The notes under the pieces are model-generated. The model did not search any database and was not told the DNA's origin. It saw only the letters and a program-made list of their open reading frames with translations. Shown piece after piece: positions 1 through 5,286 of a DNA stretch of 15,833 bases. The position numbers and the translations under genes were made by a program. The stretch's first letter is position 1; each line of letters starts with the position of its first letter. The stretch spans positions 1-15,833 of the forward strand of contig CAMSEX010000014.1 in assembly GCA_947057875.1 (NCBI GenBank), read 5' to 3'. This stretch comes from an uncultured Clostridium sp. GTDB taxonomy: Bacteria; Bacillota; Clostridia; TANB77; CAG-508.

Positions 1-46
1 AGATGACGAGAGGTGACTGGAGTTCAGACGTGTGCTCTTCCGATCT
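1..46 (+). other. Illumina P7/Read 2 adapter contamination at the left end
   Basis: Positions 13-46 match the TruSeq Read 2 adapter, beginning GTGACTGGAG and ending CTTCCGATCT. Positions 1-4 (AGAT) fit the 3' end of the P7 flow-cell oligo. Positions 5-12 (GACGAGAG) sit exactly where an 8-base i7 index would be. The stretch is synthetic library sequence left in the assembly. Translated from 13 it gives the familiar artefact peptide MTGVQTCALPIS, so no start codon or protein N-terminus should be called here. Genomic sequence begins at about 47. Confidence 0.98.
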
Positions 47-285
47 CTTTAAATGATATTTTCGCTAAAAATCCAAACTATCTGCTTTCTATTTTAAAGC
101 AAATTAACCAGCAAATTCTAGAAAAAGGAATCGATTTATTTTTTGACAACTATTGCACTTTAGTTTTAGAAACTTTTCAACCAAATCAATTTTACCTAAC
201 TCCTGATTTTGTTATTATTTATTTTCAACAATATGATATCGCTCCATATTCCACTGGAATTCCAACCTTTGAAATTAGCTATTAA
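47..285 (+). CDS. DUF3298 / RsiV-like domain protein, 3' fragment
   Basis: About 79 native residues remain; everything upstream is missing because the contig ends in adapter. The C-terminus, with YLTPDFVIIYFQQYDIAPY followed by GIPTFEISY, closely resembles the end of the DUF3298 domain, where a hydrophobic strand, a Q-x-Y/E-IAPY turn and a G-x-P-x-F motif recur. That domain occurs in RsiV-type anti-sigma factors and PdaC-type peptidoglycan deacetylases, both of which act outside the membrane. Which protein this was cannot be decided without the N-terminus. The stop codon at 283-285 lies inside a palindromic terminator. The gene converges on the nitrilase-family gene. Confidence 0.7.
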
Positions 286-298
286 TAGCTAATTTTTT
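272..298 (+). terminator. Palindromic intrinsic terminator after the DUF3298 fragment
   Basis: Positions 272-295 form a perfect 24-bp palindrome (12-bp arms AAATTAGCTATT and AATAGCTAATTT with no spacer), and a T run continues to 298. The stop codon of the + gene lies inside the stem. The run of T favours termination of the + gene. In the other direction only three T follow, so a role for the leftward operon is weaker. The stem is AT-rich, and its centre would have to open into a small loop. Confidence 0.65.
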
Positions 299-1062
299 CA
301 TTTCATCTGCTCCAACACTGGTAATTCTTTTCTATATTTCCTTTGTGCTTCTAAATCAATTTCTTGTACTATAATTCCTTCATCATTTTCCATTTTGGCT
401 AAAATTTTTCCCTCATATGAAATCACTTGTGTATTCCCACAATTACCTTCTCCAGTCTGGTTACAAGCGCAAAAATAAACCTGATTTTCAATTGCTCTGG
501 CTTTTGTCAAAATATCCCAAGCAATCTCTCCAGTTGCCTTTCTAAAATGCGATGGTAAAAGTATAATCTCTGCCCCCTCTTTTATTAGCTCTCTAAAATA
601 TTCTGGATATCTTAAATCAAAACAAATACCAACTCCCATTTTTACGCCATCTAACTCAAAAATTCCATTCGCATTTCCTGGCAGAGTCTTTTGCGTCTCA
701 TCCACAACCAAATCCGTTTTATTTACTTTATACATATATTTTTTATCATAACGATGAACAATCTTACCATTTCTATCTATAACAAAACACGTATTTGTTG
801 TTTTCTCTGAACCTTCATTTATCAAAGAAACACTTCCTAGAACAAGATTAACATTATTTTCTTTTGCAAAATCTTGATACTTTTGAATATCCTCTAAACT
901 GCAATTTCTCTGACTACGTTCGCTCCCCCAATAAACAAACGATTCCGACAAACAAATCACATCCGTTTTTTCTAAAACTGCTTGCCTCATAAAACGCAAG
1001 GTTCTCTTTTCATTCTCTTCCCTCTCTCCAGTTGAATCCATTTGAACAAGTGCTATTTTCAT
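298..1062 (-). CDS. Carbon-nitrogen hydrolase (nitrilase superfamily)
   Basis: This 254-residue cytosolic enzyme is complete for the family. Members hydrolyse non-peptide C-N bonds such as omega-amides or carbamoyl groups. The Glu-Lys-Cys triad is visible: E40 in CLSES, K107 in RYDKKYMY and C147 in GVGICFDLRYPE. The last motif is typical of the omega-amidase/NIT-like branch, though the substrate cannot be read from sequence. The start ATG overlaps the previous gene's stop by 4 bases (ATGA, 1059-1062). A strong ribosome binding site (GGAGGTG) lies about 6 bases upstream of it. It is the last gene of a five-gene leftward operon, which suggests translational coupling to the flavodoxin-fold gene. 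Confidence 0.9.
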   Translation of the reverse strand: MKIALVQMDSTGEREENEKRTLRFMRQAVLEKTDVICLSESFVYWGSERSQRNCSLEDIQKYQDFAKENNVNLVLGSVSLINEGSEKTTNTCFVIDRNGKIVHRYDKKYMYKVNKTDLVVDETQKTLPGNANGIFELDGVKMGVGICFDLRYPEYFRELIKEGAEIILLPSHFRKATGEIAWDILTKARAIENQVYFCACNQTGEGNCGNTQVISYEGKILAKMENDEGIIVQEIDLEAQRKYRKELPVLEQMK

Positions 1063-1631
1063 CTTTCCACCTCCAATATTGCAGTTTTTATCAACTCTCT
1101 TTGTTCCTCAAAATTTGCTTTTGTCACTGGAATTCTACCACACATTTGTGTTTTCAAAAAATAATTTAATCGGTCAAACGCCTGAAGCGTTTCCTCTGTG
1201 CCGCTTCCACTTCCGCCTGCACACGCAATACAGACAATTTTCTTTCTCCTTATTTTTGAATTTTCATCAAAAGCATCGCACCTTTTTAAACGATCAAAAA
1301 ATGTTTTAGCACTCTCACTCATTTCCCAAAAATACACTGGTGTAACAAAAATATAGGCGTCAAAATTTCCCATATAATTATAAATCTCGTTAAAATCGTC
1401 ATCTAGAACACATTTGTGCTGCTCCAAGCAAATGCCCCAACCTCGTTTACCACAAGCCAAACACCTTTGAATATTTTTCTGATTAATGCAAATATGTTCA
1501 ACCTCATTTCCTAAATTTTTCAGCACATTTTCGCATTCTTTCACACATGAAAACGTTAAACCAATTTTATTGGGTACAAAACTTTTTTCATTAACCTGAT
1601 TACTACTAAAACTTAAAATTAAAACTCTCAA
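1059..1631 (-). CDS. Flavodoxin-fold NAD(P)H-dependent oxidoreductase with a four-cysteine motif
   Basis: The 190 residues begin with the flavodoxin-like strand VLILSFSS and carry TPVYFWEMSESAKTFFDR (about 97-114), the FMN-contacting loop and helix of the NADPH-dependent FMN reductase family. Cysteines C57, C60, C68 and C74 have the spacing CX2C-X7-CX5C before DDDF. This resembles the cysteine cluster of iron-sulphur flavoproteins but has a longer middle gap, so a bound Fe-S cluster is only possible. The start is TTG at 1629-1631: an AGGAG site at 1638-1642, overlapping the HAD gene's stop, sits 6 bases upstream, and no in-frame ATG lies nearby. The electron acceptor is unknown. Confidence 0.82.
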   Translation of the reverse strand: MRVLILSFSSNQVNEKSFVPNKIGLTFSCVKECENVLKNLGNEVEHICINQKNIQRCLACGKRGWGICLEQHKCVLDDDFNEIYNYMGNFDAYIFVTPVYFWEMSESAKTFFDRLKRCDAFDENSKIRRKKIVCIACAGGSGSGTEETLQAFDRLNYFLKTQMCGRIPVTKANFEEQRELIKTAILEVER

Positions 1632-1640
1632 TACTTTCTC

Positions 1641-2384
1641 CTAATTCTCTAAATATTCTAACGCATCTACAATACTTTTAAAAATTTGACTTGCAACTTC
1701 TTTCACTTCCGTCTCAGCTGTTTCCATTGAATATCCATGATATTTTTTTATCATCTCAATATCATTTCTACCATCTCCAATTGCCGTCGCTTGCTCTTTT
1801 TCTATCTTTAACTTTTCTAGTAATGCTTTAATTGCATTTTCCTTTCCTGCTTGTTTTGAAACAATATCTACAATCACAAAATCATGATTGTCATAATACA
1901 TACCTGGAAAAGCAGAATGTGCTTTCACAAAATTTCCAAAAGTTCTATTTACCTTATCTTCGATATTTTGAGCCAATTGATAATCAGTCGTTTTCACTCG
2001 TATTTTTAATAATTCTTGATTTTGAAACTCAACTTTATCATCATCATCATATAAAAATATCTGTAAATTCTTTTTTTGTTTTAAATACTGCAATACTTTT
2101 AATGAATTATCTGGGATAATTGGATACTTAATAATTTCCTCTCCATCCTGATTAAAAATCACAGCACCATTATTTGAAATATAATAATCATATGGAATAT
2201 TGTATCTTTCTATTACATTTCTAACACTCATTTTGCTTCTCCCTGTAACAATCACAAACTTGCCACCAAAACTACGAAATTTTTCAATTGCTTTTACAGT
2301 CTTCCCCATATCTTGCTCATTAATATAAATTGTTCCATCATAATCACTAAACACAATCTGCTTCTTTACTTTCTCTAACTTCAT
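1641..2384 (-). CDS. Cof-type HAD-IIB family phosphatase
   Basis: The 247 residues carry all HAD motifs. Motif I is DYDGT (nucleophile D14, acid/base D16), motif II is VTGRS (T47), the motif III lysine is K177 or K181 in VSKQAGKENAI, and motif IV is GDGRND (D204, D208) binding Mg2+. The region between motifs II and III (about 85-170) is the C2-type cap that sets substrate choice. Cof-like enzymes usually dephosphorylate sugar phosphates, nucleotides or cofactor phosphates such as FMN or pyridoxal phosphate. FMN would fit the neighbouring flavodoxin-fold gene, but that is inference. The gene follows the HD-like gene by 9 bases and has a modest AGGG ribosome binding site. Confidence 0.9.
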   Translation of the reverse strand: MKLEKVKKQIVFSDYDGTIYINEQDMGKTVKAIEKFRSFGGKFVIVTGRSKMSVRNVIERYNIPYDYYISNNGAVIFNQDGEEIIKYPIIPDNSLKVLQYLKQKKNLQIFLYDDDDKVEFQNQELLKIRVKTTDYQLAQNIEDKVNRTFGNFVKAHSAFPGMYYDNHDFVIVDIVSKQAGKENAIKALLEKLKIEKEQATAIGDGRNDIEMIKKYHGYSMETAETEVKEVASQIFKSIVDALEYLEN

Positions 2385-2393
2385 CTCATTACC

Positions 2394-2954
2394 CTAAATC
2401 TTTTCTCCAAATATTTTTCTAATATCTTGGCAATTTTCCTCTGCCTCTTTCACACACTCATCCAATGTCAACAACTTCCTTTTTTGTTCCATTTTCTGCA
2501 ATACTTTTTGACGCGCTTGTTCATATTCCACTTGCCTTCTTCCCCATTCATGCAAATAAATCAAAGCACCCTCCACAGTCACAAATTTAAAACACTCCGC
2601 ATTTTTCACAATCTCTGCAATTTTTGTTTCTGCTTTTACCTTATCATGATGTGCTTGAATACTATTCAAAATAATTTTTTGTTCTTTTCTTGGAACTTGC
2701 CACTCATCCAAATATTTTTGAGAAAATTCCGCACTTAAATTAGTGTGATTTTGCTGAATCTCTCCCGCCCAAATAGGACTAAAAACTGTATGCGCCAAAT
2801 ACAATGATGTCAAAATCAACCTTTCATCTTCCTGATACTTTTGTGCTAACTCTTTTCCTTTTAAAATCGCAAGTTCTGTCAATCTCCACGCTGGCGCTTT
2901 ATTCAACTGTGTTTGCTGATACATCAAATCTCTAGACATTTCTACAAGATTCAT
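2394..2954 (-). CDS. HD-domain-like protein with a degenerate metal motif
   Basis: This is a 186-residue, mostly helical cytosolic protein. The layout resembles small HD-domain phosphohydrolases: a helix ending SLYLAHTVF (H55, T56), then IQAHHDK (H102-D104), then VKNAECFKFV (about 116-125) where HD proteins have a conserved Asp. The diagnostic HD pair reads HT and the last Asp position reads N or E, so metal binding may be altered or lost. A lysine-rich coiled helix follows (about 140-165). The assignment is tentative, since only fold-level resemblance supports it. The start overlaps the GNAT stop by 4 bases (ATGA, 2951-2954), and a GGAG site lies about 8 bases upstream. Confidence 0.55.
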   Translation of the reverse strand: MNLVEMSRDLMYQQTQLNKAPAWRLTELAILKGKELAQKYQEDERLILTSLYLAHTVFSPIWAGEIQQNHTNLSAEFSQKYLDEWQVPRKEQKIILNSIQAHHDKVKAETKIAEIVKNAECFKFVTVEGALIYLHEWGRRQVEYEQARQKVLQKMEQKRKLLTLDECVKEAEENCQDIRKIFGEKI

Positions 2955-3724
2955 ACCTTCAACTCCTTAATCTTTAATTTAGCATCTTCATAAGTATATA
3001 AATATTGATAAAGTTTCCCTTCAAAATTTACACCTATTAAATTCTTTTCATCCCAAATCTTATATTCAAACGGTGCCTCAAATCTCGATTGCAGAAACTG
3101 ATTTATTGACAAAAATTCTAAATCATACATTTCTTTTTCAGAAATATCTTCTATATTCTTCAATCTAACATGATTAGTCAACCTTTTTATAATCTGCCAA
3201 CCTTCATAACTCTCCTCTAATTCATATGGCACAAAACCCAAATCCAAATATACTTTTACTGCCAACCAAGTATGTGTTTGTGTATGCAACAAAGTTTTCT
3301 TATGCCCTAATTTTCTCATTTGCTTTAAAGTTTCTGCAATTAAAGGCTTCGATAACTTTTTACCTTGATATTCTTTTCTCACTGAAACCCAGTGAACATT
3401 TCCTGTGATATCTTCCATTGGATTCTCCAAATAAAACGCTGTAGCAGTAGCAATCTTTTTACCTTTTTTATTTTCAATAAATAAACACATTTTTTTTAAA
3501 TCTTGATAATGTTCTCCATAATATTTTTGAAAATTTTCCATACCTTCTTCAAAAGATAAAAATTCCCCACTTGACAACTCTATATTTACCCAATCTCTTT
3601 CAGAACCATTTTCAAAAAATACAAACTTATAACCTTCTGGTAATTTGTATTCTGGAACATTATCCAAGTCATCATACATTAAATACAAATCTACATATTT
3701 TAAAGTTCTTTCAATTGTTTCCAT
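2951..3724 (-). CDS. GNAT-family N-acetyltransferase with an extra C-terminal domain
   Basis: The 257 residues include a GNAT core at about 30-180. Strand 4 (VHWVSVRKEYQ, 110-120) leads into the acetyl-CoA loop QGKKLSKPLI, a variant of Q/R-x-x-G-x-G/A in which the later glycines are Lys and Ser. The motif-B-like stretch AVKVYLDLGFVPY (155-167) follows. Residues about 185-257 form an additional domain I do not recognise. The substrate is unknown. It is the first gene of the five-gene leftward operon, has a consensus-like promoter upstream and a GAGGG site just before its ATG, and is coupled to the next gene by a 4-base overlap. Confidence 0.8.
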   Translation of the reverse strand: METIERTLKYVDLYLMYDDLDNVPEYKLPEGYKFVFFENGSERDWVNIELSSGEFLSFEEGMENFQKYYGEHYQDLKKMCLFIENKKGKKIATATAFYLENPMEDITGNVHWVSVRKEYQGKKLSKPLIAETLKQMRKLGHKKTLLHTQTHTWLAVKVYLDLGFVPYELEESYEGWQIIKRLTNHVRLKNIEDISEKEMYDLEFLSINQFLQSRFEAPFEYKIWDEKNLIGVNFEGKLYQYLYTYEDAKLKIKELKV

Positions 3725-3750
3725 TTTCCCTCACAAAATCTTTTTACATT

Positions 3751-3779
3751 ATTATACACTATAACTTCAGATTAAACAA
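3751..3779 (-). promoter_or_regulatory. Promoter of the GNAT-to-nitrilase operon
   Basis: On the - strand a -35 box TTGTTT (3774-3779), a 17-base spacer and a perfect -10 TATAAT (3751-3756) lie upstream of the GNAT start. Transcription would begin near 3744, leaving a leader of about 20 bases with the GAGGG ribosome site. No other comparable promoter is seen before the later genes of the operon, which overlap or nearly abut. Confidence 0.65.
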
Positions 3780-3836
3780 GTAAATTTTTAATCACTTAAC
3801 TCACTCTTTACTAAAAATTATGTGTTACATAAAAAC

Positions 3837-3865
3837 TTGACTTTTTCTGAATATTATGATATAAT
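3837..3865 (+). promoter_or_regulatory. Strong sigma-A-type promoter of the orphan 114-residue gene
   Basis: The -35 box is TTGACT (3837-3842), the spacer is exactly 17 bases and the -10 box is TATAAT (3860-3865). It is among the best promoters in the window. Transcription would start near 3872, giving a leader of about 80 bases. The -10 box and most of the spacer lie within a 34-bp palindrome, which suggests regulation by a dimeric repressor. Confidence 0.75.
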
Positions 3866-3877
3866 AATATTCAGAAA
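3844..3877. promoter_or_regulatory. 34-bp near-perfect palindrome over the -10 box (candidate operator)
   Basis: Bases 3844-3877 are symmetrical about 3860/3861 in 16 of 17 pairs; only 3858/3863 fails. The arms read TTTCTGAATATTAT and ATAATATTCAGAAA. The palindrome covers the promoter spacer and -10 box, the usual place for a repressor operator. It matches no operator consensus I know well. No T run follows it on either strand, so it is not a simple terminator. No regulator gene is next to it. Confidence 0.6.
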
Positions 3878-3885
3878 CCTTTTAA

Positions 3886-3944
3886 CTAGACCTCGCTTTT
3901 ACAGGAGGAACCTAGACAAAAAATCAAAAAATTTTTTAGGAGGG
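3886..3944 (+). promoter_or_regulatory. Structured leader with two ribosome-site-like sequences (possible RNA switch)
   Basis: The leader holds AGGAGG at 3903-3908 with no start codon after it, and a second AGGAGGG at 3938-3944 placed 7 bases before the true ATG. One hairpin could pair CTAG (3886-3889) and CCTC (3891-3894) with GAGG (3905-3908) and CTAG (3912-3915). A competing hairpin could pair CCTA (3911-3914) and the following A run with the T run and TAGG (3932-3940), hiding part of the real ribosome site. The two share bases 3912-3914 and cannot form together. This is suggestive only; the helices are short and AT-rich. Confidence 0.3.
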
Positions 3945-3951
3945 TAATACT

Positions 3952-4296
3952 ATGGAAAAGAAATTAATATCTCGGGAAGAAGTAGAAAATTGTGAAGCCA
4001 AGCTCAGCAACATACAAAAAATCCTTCAGCCATTTACTAAAAAATTTAATTCGCCTGATGATTGCTGGCTAAAAGCAAAAATTGGAGAAACTTTCTTCTA
4101 CATAAAAGAAAACATCGGAGAAAAATCTTTTCGTTTTTATGTATTTGTGTCGACAGAAGACAAAACCTTTAATCATCTGACAGAATACCGCAAAACAGAC
4201 AACGATGATTATTGGAATCACGATCTTACCATACTTGAATTTCACAACAAATTCAAGCATTGGTTAAAGGAAAACAGCCAACTGGAAGATGCCTAA
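3952..4296 (+). CDS. Orphan 114-residue protein, function not recognised
   Basis: I do not recognise this protein. It has no signal peptide, membrane segment, cysteine cluster or nucleotide-binding motif (one lone Cys near the start and one in DDCW). It starts with a charged helical stretch (1-35). An aromatic-rich core with alternating strands follows (KIGETFFYIKEN, SFRFYVFVSTED, about 44-75), then an acidic loop with NDDYWNH and a C-terminal helix. A small soluble alpha/beta protein is likely. The start is firm: AGGAGGG lies 7 bases upstream and a strong promoter lies further up. It stands alone on the + strand between two leftward operons and ends at a hairpin shared with recR. The strong expression signals make it a real gene despite the lack of a known family. 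Confidence 0.8.
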   Translation: MEKKLISREEVENCEAKLSNIQKILQPFTKKFNSPDDCWLKAKIGETFFYIKENIGEKSFRFYVFVSTEDKTFNHLTEYRKTDNDDYWNHDLTILEFHNKFKHWLKENSQLEDA

Positions 4297-4322
4297 AGTA
4301 TCCCCCAGCTGGTTCATTTTTT
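4276..4322. terminator. Bidirectional terminator between the orphan gene and recR
   Basis: CCAACTGG (4278-4285) pairs with CCAGCTGG (4305-4312) and is extended by A-U and G-U pairs outside. There is one A-C mismatch on the + strand and a tolerated G-U pair on the - strand. On the + side TTTTTT follows at 4317-4322; on the - side TTTT follows at 4274-4271. The left arm lies in the last codons of the orphan gene. It fits as a shared terminator for two convergent genes. Confidence 0.6.
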
Positions 4323-4920
4323 ACATCTCACTTCTACCTTCTAATGCTTTCGTTAGGGTTACTTCATCTGTGTACTCCAAATCACCTCCAACAGGAATTC
4401 CTCTTGCAATTCTGGTCACTTTAATTCCCATTGGCTTAACCAATTTTGAAATATACATCGAAGTTGCTTCTCCTTCCACACGAGGATTTGTTGCCAAAAT
4501 TAATTCTTTTACGCTGCCATCCATCAACCTTGAGAGCAACTCCTTAATTTTTATGTCATCTGGACCAATTCCGTTCATAGGAGAAATCGAACCATGTAAA
4601 ATATGGTAAACACCTTTAAATTCATGTGTTCTCTCCATCGCAAAAACATCTCGTACATCCTCTACCACACAAATCGTACTTTGGTCCCTTTTCACGTCAG
4701 AGCAAATATTACATGGATCGGTATCAGAAATGTTAAAGCATTTTGAGCAAAACTTCAAGTTTTGTTTTGCATTCAAAATCGCATCTGTAAACTCTTTTGC
4801 CTGCTCTTGGCTCACATCCAACATATAAAAAGCCAAGCGTTGTGCTGTCTTATGCCCAATACTTGGCAGTTTCTCAAAACTTTCAATTAACTTTTCTATC
4901 GATGGTGAATAATTTGCCAT
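4321..4920 (-). CDS. recR: Recombination mediator protein RecR
   Basis: The 199 residues are full length. RecR works with RecO (and RecF) to load RecA onto SSB-coated gapped DNA. Domains in order: helix-hairpin-helix (about 6-30, LPSIGHKTAQRLAFYML); a C4 zinc finger with C58, C61, C70 and C73; a Toprim domain opening ICVVEDVRDV (E87) with ILATNPRVEGEAT; and the C-terminal signature RIARGIPVGGDLEYTDEVTL (170-189). It follows ybaB by 1 base, so the two are probably translationally coupled, in the conserved dnaX-ybaB-recR order. The ribosome site is weak (GGGG inside the end of ybaB), consistent with coupling. Confidence 0.98.
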   Translation of the reverse strand: MANYSPSIEKLIESFEKLPSIGHKTAQRLAFYMLDVSQEQAKEFTDAILNAKQNLKFCSKCFNISDTDPCNICSDVKRDQSTICVVEDVRDVFAMERTHEFKGVYHILHGSISPMNGIGPDDIKIKELLSRLMDGSVKELILATNPRVEGEATSMYISKLVKPMGIKVTRIARGIPVGGDLEYTDEVTLTKALEGRSEM

Positions 4921-4921
4921 T

Positions 4922-5266
4922 TTACATTAACCCCGGAATATTAAATTTTCCAAAACTTGCATTTTGAGCATCATCCACTTTGCGCAAAGCCTCATTCACA
5001 CAAGTTAAAATCAAATCTTGCAACATTTCTACATCGTCTGGATCCACTACATCTTTCTGAATTTTAATTTCCTGTACCATTTTGCCGCCAGTTACAGTTA
5101 CAGAAACCGCATTTCCACCAGCCGTTGCGCTAAATGTCTTCTCTTGCAATTCTTCTTGCGTTTTCTCCATTTCCTCTTGCATTTTCTTTGCTTGTTTCAT
5201 CAATTGGTTTGGATTAAATCCTCCAAAACCTCCCATTCCTCCCGGAAATCCTCCTCTTTTTGCCAT
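4922..5266 (-). CDS. ybaB: YbaB/EbfC family nucleoid-associated protein
   Basis: The 114 residues are typical for YbaB/EbfC, a small dimeric DNA-binding protein of the nucleoid. After a Gly/Phe-rich N-terminus (1-18) comes the family helix NPNQLMKQAKKMQEEMEK. A beta region with SATAGGNAVSVTVTGG and a C-terminal helix with NEALRKVDDAQ follow. A strong ribosome site (AAAGGAG) precedes the ATG in the 20-base gap after dnaX. Its place between dnaX and recR is the conserved one in Firmicutes and proteobacteria, and points to a shared transcript. Confidence 0.97.
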   Translation of the reverse strand: MAKRGGFPGGMGGFGGFNPNQLMKQAKKMQEEMEKTQEELQEKTFSATAGGNAVSVTVTGGKMVQEIKIQKDVVDPDDVEMLQDLILTCVNEALRKVDDAQNASFGKFNIPGLM

Positions 5267-5286
5267 TTTTATCTCCTTTCCAAATT

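Noticed and set aside
3844..3877. The long palindrome as an intrinsic terminator
   Set aside because: No T run follows on either strand and it sits on the -10 box of a consensus promoter.
4289..4609. + strand open frame of about 106 codons opposite recR
   Set aside because: It is antisense to the conserved Toprim region of recR and overlaps the terminator; no ribosome site is seen.
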